From: Streptomyces sp. Tu6071
Lineage (GTDB): Bacteria > Actinomycetota > Actinomycetes > Streptomycetales > Streptomycetaceae
Direction: 5' to 3'
DNA length: 64,000 nt
Assembly: GCF_000213055.1 (NCBI RefSeq)
Contig: NZ_CM001165.1
Location: 4,610,945-4,674,944, forward strand
Below the pieces are notes generated by a model. That model had not been told where the DNA came from and searched no databases. It saw only the letters and a program-made list of their open reading frames with translations. A program made the position numbers and the translations under genes. Positions 44,613 through 54,275 of the stretch are shown here, one piece after another; positions within the stretch are counted from its first letter, which is position 1; every line of letters begins with the position of its first letter.

Positions 44613-44615
44613 GCC

Positions 44616-44999
44616 ATGGCATACGGTGTAAAAATTGCCAAGGGCGACGCCTACAAGCGCGCCGCCATCAAGCGGCGTCACATCCGCGTCCGCAAGCACG
44701 TCTCCGGTACGCCGGAGCGTCCGCGCCTGGTCGTGACGCGTTCCAACCGCCACATGGTCGCCCAGGTGATCGACGACATCAAGGGTCACACCCTGGCGTC
44801 GGCGTCCACCCTGGACAGCTCGATCCGCGGCACCGAGGGCGACAAGAGCGCCCTGGCCAAGCAGGTCGGCGCGCTTGTCGCCGAGCGTGCCAAGGCCGCC
44901 GGTGTCGAGGCCGTCGTGTTCGACCGTGGTGGCAACAAGTACGCGGGGCGCATCGCCGCCCTCGCGGACGCCGCCCGCGAGGCCGGGCTCAAGTTCTGA
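44616..44999 (+). CDS. rplR: 50S ribosomal protein L18 (uL18)
   Basis: 127 aa; [16 protein letters not shown] motif ([20 protein letters not shown]) and AEAGLKF-like end. Binds 5S rRNA with L5. Confidence 0.97.
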   Translation: MAYGVKIAKGDAYKRAAIKRRHIRVRKHVSGTPERPRLVVTRSNRHMVAQVIDDIKGHTLASASTLDSSIRGTEGDKSALAKQVGALVAERAKAAGVEAVVFDRGGNKYAGRIAALADAAREAGLKF

Positions 45000-45062
45000 G
45001 CCGCCCGTCGCACAGCGACGTCAAGTCGCTGCGTAGCTAGCGGAAAAGAGAGAGGTAATCCA

Positions 45063-45665
45063 ATGGCTGGACCCCAGCGCCGCGGTAGCGGTGCCGGTGG
45101 CGAGCGGCGGGACCGGAAGGGCCGTGACGGCGGAGCTTCCGCTGCCGAGAAGACCGCGTACGTCGAGCGCGTCGTCGCGATCAACCGTGTCGCCAAGGTA
45201 GTCAAGGGTGGTCGCCGCTTCAGCTTCACCGCGCTGGTCGTGGTGGGCGACGCGGACGGCACCGTCGGTGTCGGCTACGGCAAGGCCAAGGAGGTGCCGG
45301 CCGCCATCGCCAAGGGTGTGGAGGAGGCCAAGAAGCACTTCTTCAAGGTCCCCCGTATCCAGGGCACCATCCCGCACCCGATCCAGGGCGAGAAGGCCGC
45401 CGGCGTCGTGCTCCTGAAGCCGGCGTCGCCGGGTACCGGTGTTATCGCCGGTGGTCCCGTGCGTGCCGTGCTGGAGTGCGCGGGCGTGCACGACATCCTG
45501 TCGAAGTCGCTCGGCTCCGACAACGCCATCAACATCGTCCACGCGACCGTGGCGGCCCTCAAGGGTCTCCAGCGTCCCGAGGAGATCGCGGCCCGACGCG
45601 GTCTGCCCCTCGAGGACGTGGCCCCCGCGGCCCTGCTCCGTGCGCGTGCCGGGGCGGGTGTCTGA
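45063..45665 (+). CDS. rpsE: 30S ribosomal protein S5 (uS5)
   Basis: 200 aa. The N-terminal 30 residues are Gly/Arg/Asp-rich; the core has [20 protein letters not shown] and [20 protein letters not shown] small perfect hairpin (CAGCGAC gtcaa GTCGCTG, 45013-45031) lies upstream. Its TGA overlaps the rpmD ATG. Confidence 0.98.
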   Translation: MAGPQRRGSGAGGERRDRKGRDGGASAAEKTAYVERVVAINRVAKVVKGGRRFSFTALVVVGDADGTVGVGYGKAKEVPAAIAKGVEEAKKHFFKVPRIQGTIPHPIQGEKAAGVVLLKPASPGTGVIAGGPVRAVLECAGVHDILSKSLGSDNAINIVHATVAALKGLQRPEEIAARRGLPLEDVAPAALLRARAGAGV

Positions 45666-45847
45666 TGGCCCGCCTCAAGATCACGCAGACGAAGTCGTAC
45701 ATCGGCAGCAAGCAGAACCACCGTGACACGCTGCGTTCGCTCGGGCTCAAGCGCCTGAACGACACGGTTGTCAAGGAGGATCGTCCCGAGTTCCGCGGCA
45801 TGGTGCACACCGTCCGCCACCTCGTGACGGTCGAGGAGGTCGACTGA
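45665..45847 (+). CDS. rpmD: 50S ribosomal protein L30 (uL30)
   Basis: 60 aa; [20 protein letters not shown] then [18 protein letters not shown]. Coupled to rpsE. Confidence 0.97.
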   Translation: MARLKITQTKSYIGSKQNHRDTLRSLGLKRLNDTVVKEDRPEFRGMVHTVRHLVTVEEVD

Positions 45848-45848
45848 C

Positions 45849-46304
45849 ATGAGCGAGCAGAAGCCGCTCAAGGTCCACAACCTCCGGCCTGCCCCGGGCG
45901 CCAAGACCGCCAAGACCCGTGTGGGTCGTGGTGAGGCGTCGAAGGGTAAGACCGCTGGTCGTGGCACCAAGGGCACCAAGGCCCGCTACCAGGTTCCGGA
46001 GCGCTTCGAGGGCGGGCAGATGCCCCTCCACATGCGTCTCCCGAAGCTCAAGGGCTTCAAGAACCCGTTCCGCACCGAGTACCAGGTTGTCAACCTCGAC
46101 GCACTGGTCGCCCTCTACCCCGAGGGCGGCGAGGTCACCGTCGAGGACCTGGTCGCGAAGGGCGCGGTTCGCAAGAACAGCCTCGTGAAGGTGCTCGGCC
46201 AGGGCGAGATCTCCGTGGCGCTGACGGTGAAGGTCGACAAGGCCTCCACCTCCGCCAAGGAGAAGATCACCGCCGCCGGCGGCACCGTCACCGAGCTCGT
46301 CTGA
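45849..46304 (+). CDS. rplO: 50S ribosomal protein L15 (uL15)
   Basis: 151 aa; [20 protein letters not shown] and [20 protein letters not shown]. Last ribosomal gene before the double hairpin and secY. Confidence 0.98.
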   Translation: MSEQKPLKVHNLRPAPGAKTAKTRVGRGEASKGKTAGRGTKGTKARYQVPERFEGGQMPLHMRLPKLKGFKNPFRTEYQVVNLDALVALYPEGGEVTVEDLVAKGAVRKNSLVKVLGQGEISVALTVKVDKASTSAKEKITAAGGTVTELV

Positions 46305-46325
46305 GCCTTCGAGGCCCGGACGCGT

Positions 46326-46351
46326 GAAGTGCCCCCACCGTGGGGCACTTC
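46326..46351 (+). terminator. Hairpin 1 after rplO
   Basis: GAAGTGCCCC (46326-46335) and GGGGCACTTC (46342-46351), perfect 10-bp arms, 6-base loop. Confidence 0.7.
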
Positions 46352-46365
46352 GGCGACGCACACCC

Positions 46366-46408
46366 CACCGGGGACACTCCAGGGTTCTTCCCTGGGGTGT
46401 CCCCGGTG
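46366..46408 (+). terminator. Hairpin 2 after rplO
   Basis: 19-bp arms (46366-46384 and 46390-46408) with one mismatch and a 5-base loop TTCTT; further partly complementary blocks GCACACCCC/GGGGTGTGC flank it. Confidence 0.75.
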
Positions 46409-46669
46409 GTCGTTGTGGGGGGTGTGCGCCGGTGTGTGGTGCTGTGGCCCCCGCTTCTGGCGCGCGCTCCCTGTGGCCGGTCGTTCCCCAGGGACAGGGA
46501 GCGCCGGTAAGGTGGCGTCGACTGTGCCGCGTGGCGTGTCCCTGTGGGGTGTCACGCGGTTGTCTCTGTGAGAACCAAGCAGTACCGCAGTAGTTCCGTC
46601 AGTTCCGTTACCGCCGAACCTCAAGACCGTCACCTCTGGCGCAGTAGCGCGGGGGTCGCAGGAGGCACC

Positions 46670-47983
46670 GTGCTCACCGCGTTCGCCCGAGCGTTCAAAA
46701 CGCCCGACCTGCGCAAGAAGCTGCTCTTCACGCTGGGCATCATCGTGATCTACCGGCTCGGTACGCACGTACCGATCCCGGGGGTGAACTACAAGAACGT
46801 CCAGACCTGCATCGACCAGGCCAACACCAACTCCGGCCTCTTCGGCCTGGTGAACCTGTTCAGTGGCGGGGCGCTGCTCCAGATCACCATCTTCGCGCTC
46901 GGGATTCTCCCCTACATCACGTCGAGCATCATTCTCCAGCTGCTCACCGTCGTGATCCCGCGACTCGAAGCCCTCAAGAAGGAGGGCCAGTCCGGTACGG
47001 CGAAGATCACCCAGTACACCCGTTACCTGACCGTCGCCCTCGCGGTGCTCCAGGGCACCGGGCTCGTCGCGACCGCGCGCAGCGGCGCGATCTTCCAGGG
47101 CTGCTCGGTCGCCGGGGACATCGTCCCGGACCAGTCGATCTTCACGACGATCGTCATGGTCCTCACGATGACCGCCGGTACCGCCACCGTCATGTGGCTC
47201 GGCGAGCTGGTCACCGACCGCGGCATCGGCAACGGCATGTCGATCCTCATGTTCGTCTCGATCGCGGCCGGCTTCCCCGGCTCGCTCTGGGCGATCAAGA
47301 AGGGCGGCGACCTCGCCGGCGGCTGGATCGAGTTCGGCACCGTGATCCTCGTGGGCCTCGTCATGGTCGCCCTGGTGGTCTTCGTCGAGCAGGCCCAGCG
47401 CCGTATCCCGGTCCAGTACGCGAAGCGCATGATCGGCCGCCGCTCCTACGGGGGGACGTCCACGTACATCCCGCTCAAGGTGAACCAGGCGGGCGTGATC
47501 CCTGTGATCTTCGCCTCGTCGCTGCTCTACATCCCGGCGCTCATCGTCCAGTTCACCGATTCGCAGGCGAGCTGGGCCACGTGGATTCGTGACAATCTGG
47601 CGGATACTTCCGCCTGGCCGCACGTGGTTCTGTACTTCTTGCTCATCGTCTTCTTCGCGTTCTTCTACGTGGCCATCTCGTTCAACCCCGAAGAAGTCGC
47701 GGACAACATGAAGAAGTATGGTGGGTTCATCCCGGGCATCCGGGCTGGCCGACCGACCGCCGAGTACCTGAGCTACGTACTCAACCGGATCACCTGGCCG
47801 GGCTCGCTGTACTTGGGGCTGATCGCGCTGGTGCCGACGTTGGCACTTGCCGGCTTCGGGGCGAATTCCAACTTCCCGTTCGGCGGGACGAGCATCCTGA
47901 TCATCGTGGGTGTGGGTCTGGAGACCGTGAAGCAGATCGAGAGCCAGCTCCAGCAGCGCAACTACGAAGGGTTCCTCCGCTGA
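46670..47983 (+). CDS. secY: Protein translocase subunit SecY
   Basis: 437 aa from GTG 46670, with GGAGG six bases upstream. Ten-helix channel protein; VLTAFARAFKTPDLRKKLLF start, GIMPYI-like ALGILPYITSSIILQLL plug/TM2 region, and the cytoplasmic loop RRIPVQYAKRMIGRRSYGGT. Its stop overlaps the adk ATG (TGATG). Confidence 0.97.
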   Translation: MLTAFARAFKTPDLRKKLLFTLGIIVIYRLGTHVPIPGVNYKNVQTCIDQANTNSGLFGLVNLFSGGALLQITIFALGILPYITSSIILQLLTVVIPRLEALKKEGQSGTAKITQYTRYLTVALAVLQGTGLVATARSGAIFQGCSVAGDIVPDQSIFTTIVMVLTMTAGTATVMWLGELVTDRGIGNGMSILMFVSIAAGFPGSLWAIKKGGDLAGGWIEFGTVILVGLVMVALVVFVEQAQRRIPVQYAKRMIGRRSYGGTSTYIPLKVNQAGVIPVIFASSLLYIPALIVQFTDSQASWATWIRDNLADTSAWPHVVLYFLLIVFFAFFYVAISFNPEEVADNMKKYGGFIPGIRAGRPTAEYLSYVLNRITWPGSLYLGLIALVPTLALAGFGANSNFPFGGTSILIIVGVGLETVKQIESQLQQRNYEGFLR

Positions 47984-48630
47984 TGCGTATCGTCCTCGTC
48001 GGGCCGCCTGGGGCGGGCAAGGGAACGCAGGCCGCGTTCCTCGCCAAGAAGCTGTCGATCCCGCACATCTCCACCGGAGACCTGTTCCGGGCGAACATCA
48101 GCCAGGGCACCGAACTGGGCAAGCGCGCGAAGTCCTACATGGACGCGGGCAACCTGGTTCCGGACGAGGTCACCATCGGGATGGCGAAGGACCGCATGGA
48201 GCAGGAGGACGCCGCGAACGGCTTCCTGCTCGACGGCTTCCCCCGCAACGTCGGCCAGGCCGAGGCCCTGGACGGCATCCTCAAGGAGTGGGGCGTGCGT
48301 CTCGACGCGGTCCTGGACCTGGAGGTCCCCGAGGACGAGGTGGTCAAGCGCATCGCGGGCCGCCGCATCTGCCGCAACGACTCCAGTCACGTCTTCCACG
48401 TCACGTACAGCAAGCCGAAGCAGGAGGGCGTCTGCGACGTCTGCGGCGGCGAGCTGTACCAGCGGGACGACGACAAGGAGGAGACGGTCCGCAAGCGCCT
48501 GGAGGTCTACCACACGGAGACCGAGCCGATCATCGACTTCTACCGGGCGCAGGACCTCGTGAAGACGATCCCGGCGCTCGGCAAGGTGAACGAGGTCACC
48601 GAGCGGGCGCTGGCGGCGCTGGAGGGCTGA
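47983..48630 (+). CDS. adk: Adenylate kinase
   Basis: 215 aa. P-loop GPPGAGKGT (7-15), GFLLDGFPRN, and a long-form LID domain with cysteines ICRND and CDVC (three cysteines, one ligand position replaced by Asn/Asp). Interconverts AMP, ADP and ATP. Coupled to secY. Confidence 0.97.
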   Translation: MRIVLVGPPGAGKGTQAAFLAKKLSIPHISTGDLFRANISQGTELGKRAKSYMDAGNLVPDEVTIGMAKDRMEQEDAANGFLLDGFPRNVGQAEALDGILKEWGVRLDAVLDLEVPEDEVVKRIAGRRICRNDSSHVFHVTYSKPKQEGVCDVCGGELYQRDDDKEETVRKRLEVYHTETEPIIDFYRAQDLVKTIPALGKVNEVTERALAALEG

Positions 48631-48811
48631 GGCCCGCCTCGCTCGCGGTGGCGCGCTGTCGCCGCTCACGCACGTACACGCTACGGCCGTGCCCCTTCGC
48701 GGGGTGCGGCCGTAGTGTTGTGCCCGGGGGTACGGGGCGCGCCCGCTCGCCGGTCGCCCGTACCGCCCCAGACCTCTTATCCGTACCACCAGAACAACAG
48801 GAGCCGTGAGC

Positions 48812-49654
48812 ATGGGCGTGGTCGAGATCAAGACCCCGGAGCAGATCGCGAAGATGCGTGAGGCGGGTCTTGTCGTCGCCGCCGTGCACCGCGCGACGCG
48901 CGAGGCGGCCGTGCCGGGCGCGACGACGCGCGACCTCGACCAGGTGGCGCGCAAGGTGCTCGCGGAGCACGGCGCGAAGCCGAACTTCCTCGGGTACGGG
49001 GGCTTCCCCGCGACGATCTGCACCTCGGTGAACGACGTCGTGGTGCACGGCATCCCGGACGACGAGACGGTGCTCAAGGACGGCGACCTCATCTCGATCG
49101 ACGCCGGGGCCATCATCGACGGCTGGCACGGGGACGCGGCCTTCACGGCCTTCGTGGGCTCGGGTCACGCTCCGGAGCTGGTCGAGCTGTCGCGGGTGAC
49201 CGAGGAGTCGATGTGGGCGGGGATCGCCGCGATGAAGCTCGGCAACCGGCTCGTGGACGTCTCGCGCGCGATCGAGACGTACATCCGCCGGCAGCCGAAG
49301 CCGGGCGGCGGCAAGTACGGGATCATCGAGGACTACGGCGGGCACGGCATCGGCACCGCGATGCACATGGAGCCGCACCTGCTGAACTACGTCGAGCGGC
49401 GGCGCGGCAAGGGGCCGAAGCTCGTGCCCGGGTTCTGCCTCGCGATCGAGCCGATGGTGTCGCTCGGCTCGCCGCGGACGGAGGTCCTGGAGGACGAGTG
49501 GACGGTGGAGACGATCGACCACTCGTGGTCCTCGCACTGGGAGCACTCGGTCGCTCTGACCGCTGAGGGGCCGCTCGTGCTGACCGCCGAGGACGGCGGG
49601 AAGGCGAAGCTCGCCGCGATGGGCGTCACGGCGGCCCCGGACCCGCTGGGCTGA
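48812..49654 (+). CDS. map: Methionine aminopeptidase, type I
   Basis: 280 aa from ATG 48812, with GGAG eight bases upstream (GTG 48806 is too close to it). Metal ligands appear in DAGAIIDGWHGDAA, the GHGIGTAMHMEP histidine block, FCLAIEPM and EHSVALT. Removes the initiator methionine from nascent proteins at the tunnel exit. The dispersed-repeat hairpin follows. Confidence 0.96.
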   Translation: MGVVEIKTPEQIAKMREAGLVVAAVHRATREAAVPGATTRDLDQVARKVLAEHGAKPNFLGYGGFPATICTSVNDVVVHGIPDDETVLKDGDLISIDAGAIIDGWHGDAAFTAFVGSGHAPELVELSRVTEESMWAGIAAMKLGNRLVDVSRAIETYIRRQPKPGGGKYGIIEDYGGHGIGTAMHMEPHLLNYVERRRGKGPKLVPGFCLAIEPMVSLGSPRTEVLEDEWTVETIDHSWSSHWEHSVALTAEGPLVLTAEDGGKAKLAAMGVTAAPDPLG

Positions 49655-49665
49655 CCTTTTGTCCT

Positions 49666-49709
49666 CAATCGCCGGACGGGCTGGAGAAAACCAGCCCGTC
49701 CGGCGATTG
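49666..49709 (+). terminator. Terminator of map, made of two inverted dispersed-repeat cores (R5)
   Basis: Perfect 19-bp arms (49666-49684, 49691-49709; CAATCGCCGGACGGGCTGG and its complement) with loop AGAAAA. The arm sequence is the core of the dispersed repeat family. Confidence 0.85.
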
Positions 49710-49851
49710 CTGGTTGAGAGGGGGCTCTCGTGGGCAGACATAGGCGATTCGTGTTTCTTCGAGGGGTGACGTAGACTCGGTCGTCGGCTCTCGTGTATCG
49801 GCATGTCCGCGACACGGAGTCGGCCAAGGTAGTCGATTCGAAGGGCGAAGC

Positions 49852-50073
49852 GTGGCCAAGAAGCAAGGTGCCATCGAGATCGAGGGCACTGTCGTCGAGT
49901 CTCTGCCGAACGCGATGTTCAAGGTCGAGCTCCAGAACGGCCACCAGGTCCTGGCACACATCAGCGGCAAGATGCGTATGCACTACATCCGCATCCTCCC
50001 TGACGACCGGGTCGTGGTGGAGCTGTCTCCGTACGACCTGACGCGTGGCCGGATCGTCTACCGGTACAAGTAG
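49852..50073 (+). CDS. infA: Translation initiation factor IF-1
   Basis: 73 aa from GTG 49852; [20 protein letters not shown], then [29 protein letters not shown], the S1-like OB fold. First gene of the alpha block. Confidence 0.98.
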   Translation: MAKKQGAIEIEGTVVESLPNAMFKVELQNGHQVLAHISGKMRMHYIRILPDDRVVVELSPYDLTRGRIVYRYK

Positions 50074-50136
50074 ATCTGCCCTCGCCCGCCCCCCGGCTCC
50101 CGTGGAGCGGGCACTGACCCGGAGAACCTCACAGCA

Positions 50137-50250
50137 ATGAAGGTCAAGCCGAGCGTCAAGAAGATCTGCGACAAGTGCAGGGTGATCCGCCGTCACGGCC
50201 GGGTCATGGTCATCTGCGACAACCCGCGCCACAAGCAGCGCCAGGGCTGA
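50137..50250 (+). CDS. rpmJ: 50S ribosomal protein L36 (bL36)
   Basis: 37 aa: [20 protein letters not shown] then [17 protein letters not shown]. Zinc site C-x2-C...C...H intact, so the zinc-containing version. GGAGAACC lies upstream. Confidence 0.97.
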   Translation: MKVKPSVKKICDKCRVIRRHGRVMVICDNPRHKQRQG

Positions 50251-50475
50251 CCCAGATCCCTCCCCGCGTTCGCAGTTCTCTCGCGTGACGTAGCAAAGTA
50301 CATATACGCAGGACCCGTCCCTCTTCTTCGCGCCCATGGAGTGATCCATCGGTCCGAGGAGGGCGACACCCCCGGCGCGGAGGCCGGGGACCCAGTCCGT
50401 ACCAGGCCCGTATGGGGCCTCGGCGGTTGGGAGCGGTGCTGCGGCAGACCTCCGAAGCATTCACAGGAGCCTTGA

Positions 50476-50856
50476 ATGGCACGCCTTGAAGGTGTGGACC
50501 TCCCGCGCGAAAAGCGCGTCGAGGTCGCCCTCACGTACGTGTTCGGTATTGGCCGGACGCTGTCCAAGCAGACGCTGGCCGCGACCGGTGTCGACCCCAA
50601 CACCCGCGTCCGCGACCTTGCCGAGGAAGACCTCGTCAAGATCCGCGAGTACGTGGACGCCAACATCCAGACCGAGGGTGACCTCCGTCGCGAGATCCAG
50701 GCCGACATCCGCCGCAAGGTCGAGATCGGCTGCTACCAGGGTCTTCGCCACCGTCGCGGCCTTCCCGTCCACGGCCAGCGCACCAGCACGAACGCCCGTA
50801 CCCGCAAGGGCCCGCGTCGCGCGATCGCCGGCAAGAAGAAGCCGGGCAAGAAGTAG
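50476..50856 (+). CDS. rpsM: 30S ribosomal protein S13 (uS13)
   Basis: 126 aa; [20 protein letters not shown] and [20 protein letters not shown]. The 225-base gap upstream contains no recognisable gene. Confidence 0.98.
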   Translation: MARLEGVDLPREKRVEVALTYVFGIGRTLSKQTLAATGVDPNTRVRDLAEEDLVKIREYVDANIQTEGDLRREIQADIRRKVEIGCYQGLRHRRGLPVHGQRTSTNARTRKGPRRAIAGKKKPGKK

Positions 50857-50924
50857 TCCTCAGCAGTCGACCGTCGATCGACAGCGTCGCGCTGTAGGAC
50901 CGACCACCTCCACGGGAGTAATAC

Positions 50925-51329
50925 ATGCCTCCGAAGGGCCGTCAGGGCGCTACCAAGAAGGTGCGCCGCAAGGAAAAGAAGAACGTCGCTCACGGGCACG
51001 CCCACATCAAGAGCACGTTCAACAACACGATCATCTCGATCACCGACCCGACCGGGAACGTGATCTCCTGGGCCTCCGCCGGCCACGTCGGCTTCAAGGG
51101 CTCGCGCAAGTCCACCCCCTTCGCCGCGCAGATGGCCGCCGAGTCGGCCGCCCGCCGCGCGCAGGAGCACGGCATGCGCAAGGTCGACGTCTTCGTCAAG
51201 GGTCCCGGCTCCGGCCGTGAGACCGCGATCCGCTCGCTCCAGGCCACCGGCCTGGAGGTCGGCTCGATCCAGGACGTCACCCCCACGCCGCACAACGGCT
51301 GCCGTCCCCCCAAGCGCCGCCGCGTTTGA
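50925..51329 (+). CDS. rpsK: 30S ribosomal protein S11 (uS11)
   Basis: 134 aa; [20 protein letters not shown] and [13 protein letters not shown] end. rpsD, which follows S11 in many bacteria, is absent here, as in other Streptomyces. Confidence 0.98.
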   Translation: MPPKGRQGATKKVRRKEKKNVAHGHAHIKSTFNNTIISITDPTGNVISWASAGHVGFKGSRKSTPFAAQMAAESAARRAQEHGMRKVDVFVKGPGSGRETAIRSLQATGLEVGSIQDVTPTPHNGCRPPKRRRV

Positions 51330-51472
51330 GTCGACTGCCGGGACCGCCGGTCCCGGATCGCCGTGAGGTGGTGCCGTACGGCCCAGGGGTGCACACCCCC
51401 GGGCCGTACGGCCGCCTCCGGCCCCCGTAGGGCGTCAAATAGTGGTCGCCCACGACAGAAGGAAATACACGC

Positions 51473-52495
51473 ATGCTGATCGCTCAGCGTCCGTCGCTGA
51501 CCGAAGAGGTCGTCGACGAGTTCCGCTCGCGGTTCGTCATCGAGCCGCTGGAGCCGGGCTTCGGTTACACCCTCGGCAACTCCCTGCGCCGCACGCTCCT
51601 CTCCTCGATCCCGGGTGCCGCTGTCACCTCGATCCGGATCGACGGCGTCCTGCACGAGTTCACCACCGTGCCGGGTGTCAAGGAGGACGTGACCGACCTC
51701 ATCCTCAACATCAAGCAGCTCGTCGTCTCCTCGGAGCACGACGAGCCCGTCGTGATGTACCTGCGCAAGCAGGGCCCGGGTGTCGTCACCGCCGCCGACA
51801 TCGCGCCCCCGGCCGGTGTCGAGGTGCACAACCCCGACCTCGTGCTCGCCACGCTCAACGCCAAGGGCAAGCTGGAGATGGAGCTGACCGTCGAGCGCGG
51901 TCGCGGCTACGTCTCCGCCGTCCAGAACAAGCAGGCGGGCCAGGAGATCGGCCGTATCCCGGTCGACTCCATCTACTCCCCGGTGCTCAAGGTCACGTAC
52001 AAGGTCGAGGCGACCCGTGTCGAGCAGCGCACCGACTTCGACAAGCTCATCGTCGACGTCGAGACCAAGCAGGCCATGCGGCCCCGTGACGCCATGGCGT
52101 CCGCGGGCAAGACGCTGGTCGAGCTCTTCGGCCTCGCGCGCGAGCTGAACGTCGACGCCGAGGGCATCGACATGGGCCCGTCCCCGACGGACGCCGCGCT
52201 CGCCGCCGATCTCGCGCTGCCGATCGAGGAGCTGGAGCTCACGGTCCGCTCGTACAACTGCCTCAAGCGGGAAGGCATCCACTCGGTGGGCGAGCTCGTC
52301 GCCCGTTCCGAGGCCGACCTGCTCGACATCCGCAACTTCGGCGCGAAGTCGATCGACGAGGTCAAGGCGAAGCTCGCGGGTATGGGCCTGGCGCTCAAGG
52401 ACTCGCCTCCCGGCTTCGACCCGACGTCGGCCGCCGACACGTTCGGCGCGGACGACGACGCGGACGCGGGCTTCGTGGAGACCGAGCAGTACTGA
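51473..52495 (+). CDS. rpoA: RNA polymerase alpha subunit
   Basis: 340 aa. N-terminal domain ([31 protein letters not shown]) for dimer and beta/beta' assembly; C-terminal domain ([20 protein letters not shown] onward) for activators and UP elements; acidic tail at the end. Confidence 0.98.
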   Translation: MLIAQRPSLTEEVVDEFRSRFVIEPLEPGFGYTLGNSLRRTLLSSIPGAAVTSIRIDGVLHEFTTVPGVKEDVTDLILNIKQLVVSSEHDEPVVMYLRKQGPGVVTAADIAPPAGVEVHNPDLVLATLNAKGKLEMELTVERGRGYVSAVQNKQAGQEIGRIPVDSIYSPVLKVTYKVEATRVEQRTDFDKLIVDVETKQAMRPRDAMASAGKTLVELFGLARELNVDAEGIDMGPSPTDAALAADLALPIEELELTVRSYNCLKREGIHSVGELVARSEADLLDIRNFGAKSIDEVKAKLAGMGLALKDSPPGFDPTSAADTFGADDDADAGFVETEQY

Positions 52496-52543
52496 GTTCC
52501 GCGGGGCGGGGGCGGGATCTCTGGTCTCGCCTCCGGCTCGGGG

Positions 52544-52572
52544 GTCCTCAAGCGCCGGACGGGCTGGATTCT
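52544..52572 (+). repeat. Dispersed repeat core, copy R6
   Basis: GTCCTCAAGCGCCGGACGGG then CTGGATTCT; identical over 29 bases to 52618-52646, 74 bp downstream. Between rpoA and rplQ. Confidence 0.88.
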
Positions 52573-52617
52573 CGTTCGGCGGGACGTCGGGTGCGGGTGC
52601 TTTCGCGCTTGGCGCTC

Positions 52618-52646
52618 GTCCTCAAGCGCCGGACGGGCTGGATTCT
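52618..52646 (+). repeat. Dispersed repeat core, copy R7
   Basis: Exact 29-base copy of 52544-52572. Confidence 0.88.
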
Positions 52647-52760
52647 TTTCCGCCCGTACCGGATTCCGGACTTCGGGCCGGATCTCCGTCGGGGGTTTCC
52701 CCGCGCGGACACTGTCGTCGGTACCTCGTACGGCCGGCGCAGACACATGAGGAGTTGGAT

Positions 52761-53222
52761 ATGCCCAGGCCCACCAAGGGTGCTCGTCTCGGCGGCGGTG
52801 CCGCGCACGAGAAGCTGCTGCTCGCGAACCTCGCGAAGGCGCTGTTCGAGCACGGCAAGATCACCACGACCGAGGCGAAGGCGCGGCGGCTGCGGCCCTA
52901 CGCCGAGCGTCTGGTGACCAAGGCGAAGAAGGGTGACCTTCACAACCGCCGTCAGGTCCTCCAGGTCATCACCGACAAGAGCGTCGTCCACACGCTCTTC
53001 ACGGAGATCGGCCCGCGTTACGAGAACCGCCCGGGTGGCTACACCCGTATCACCAAGATCGGCAACCGCCGGGGCGACAACGCGCCCATGGCGGTCATCG
53101 AGCTGGTGGAGGCCCTGACCGTGGCCCAGCAGGCCACCGGTGAGGCCGAGGCCGCGACGAAGCGCGCGGTCAAGGAGGACGAGGCCAAGGCCGAGTCCAC
53201 CGAGGAGTCGAAGGACGCCTGA
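52761..53222 (+). CDS. rplQ: 50S ribosomal protein L17 (bL17)
   Basis: 153 aa from ATG 52761 after [30 protein letters not shown] and [14 protein letters not shown]; the C-terminal 35 residues are a charged Ala/Glu/Lys tail. The 265-base gap after rpoA holds the two repeat copies. Confidence 0.97.
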   Translation: MPRPTKGARLGGGAAHEKLLLANLAKALFEHGKITTTEAKARRLRPYAERLVTKAKKGDLHNRRQVLQVITDKSVVHTLFTEIGPRYENRPGGYTRITKIGNRRGDNAPMAVIELVEALTVAQQATGEAEAATKRAVKEDEAKAESTEESKDA

Positions 53223-53244
53223 GTCCGCGAGGACTCGAACAGAC

Positions 53245-53276
53245 AGCGGGCCCGTCCCTTCGGGGGCGGGCCCGCT
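53245..53276 (+). terminator. Terminator after rplQ
   Basis: AGCGGGCCCG (53245-53254) with CGGGCCCGCT (53267-53276), stem extended by CCC/GGG around a TTCG tetraloop. Confidence 0.85.
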
Positions 53277-53303
53277 GCCGTACCACAGAGAGGGAGGGCG
53301 GCC

Positions 53304-54158
53304 GTGCGGCTGCGGCTGGACCTGAGTTACGACGGCACGGACTTCCACGGCTGGGCCAGGCAGCCCGGCGGGCGGCGCACGGTGCAGGAGACGCTGGAGG
53401 AGGCGCTGCGCGTCGTGACGCGCGCCCCGGCCCCGTACGAGCTGACCGTCGCCGGGCGGACGGACGCCGGGGTGCACGCGCGCGGGCAGGTCGCGCACGT
53501 CGGGATGGCGGACGAGGTGTGGGCCGAGCACGGCGAGAAGCTGCTCAAGCGGCTGGCCGGGCGGCTGCCGAAGGACGTCAGGGTGTGGCGGGTCGCCCCC
53601 GCGCCCGAGGGCTTCGAGGCGCGGTTCTCCGCGATCTGGCGGCGGTACGCGTACCGCGTCGCCGACCAGGCGGGCGGCGTGGACCCGCTGCTGCGCGGGC
53701 ACGTGCTGTGGCACGACAGGCCGCTCGACATCGACGCGATGAACGAGGCGGCCGAAGGGCTGCTCGGGGAGCACGACTTCGCCGCGTACTGCAAGAAGCG
53801 CGAGGGCGCGACGACCATCCGCGAGATGCAGCAGCTCTTCTGGACGCGGCGCGCGGACGGTGTCCTGGAGGCGACGGTGCGCGCGGACGCCTTCTGCCAC
53901 AACATGGTGCGCTCGCTCGTCGGGGCGCTGCTCTTCGTCGGGGACGGGCACAGGCCGCCGTCCTGGCCCGCGAAGGTGCTCGCGGCCGGGGTGCGGGACT
54001 CGGCGGTGCACGTCGTACGGCCCGTGGGGCTCACGCTCGAAGAGGTCGGGTACCCGGCCGACGCGCTCCTCGCGGCGCGCAGCGTCGAGGCGCGGAACAT
54101 GCGGACGCTCAAGACGGCGGCCGACAACCCGTCGAGCGTGTGCGGGGGTTGTGACTGA
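53304..54158 (+). CDS. truA: tRNA pseudouridine synthase A
   Basis: 284 aa from GTG 53304 after GGGAGGG. Catalytic Asp in [28 protein letters not shown] is also typical. Makes pseudouridine 38-40 of the tRNA anticodon arm. Confidence 0.96.
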   Translation: MRLRLDLSYDGTDFHGWARQPGGRRTVQETLEEALRVVTRAPAPYELTVAGRTDAGVHARGQVAHVGMADEVWAEHGEKLLKRLAGRLPKDVRVWRVAPAPEGFEARFSAIWRRYAYRVADQAGGVDPLLRGHVLWHDRPLDIDAMNEAAEGLLGEHDFAAYCKKREGATTIREMQQLFWTRRADGVLEATVRADAFCHNMVRSLVGALLFVGDGHRPPSWPAKVLAAGVRDSAVHVVRPVGLTLEEVGYPADALLAARSVEARNMRTLKTAADNPSSVCGGCD

Positions 54159-54172
54159 GTGAGGGGGGACGC

Positions 54173-54202
54173 TTGACCTCGCGGCCTCCCGGCTCGTATA
54201 TG
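54173..54202 (+). promoter_or_regulatory. Promoter of the glycan cluster
   Basis: TTGACC (54173-54178), 18 bp, TATATG (54197-54202). A strong vegetative-type promoter independent of the ribosomal operon. GAACTC/GAGTTC inverted blocks lie in the leader (54209-54250). Confidence 0.65.
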
Positions 54203-54275
54203 CTCGCGAACTCCGGGTGAGTTCTTCGAACGGCTCGCCGAAAGAGTTCGGGGTCCTTGAGGCCCGGGGGTTTGT

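Larger units (their letters stand above)
46305..46669. other. rplO-secY intergenic region
   Basis: 365 bases with no gene. Two strong hairpins (46326-46351, 46366-46408) are followed by GT-rich sequence in which a secY promoter may lie; no clear -35/-10 pair was recognised. Confidence 0.55.

Noticed and set aside
50251..50475. Possible short gene on the minus strand between rpmJ and rpsM
   Set aside because: No ribosome site or conserved pattern; the open frames read through ribosomal genes.
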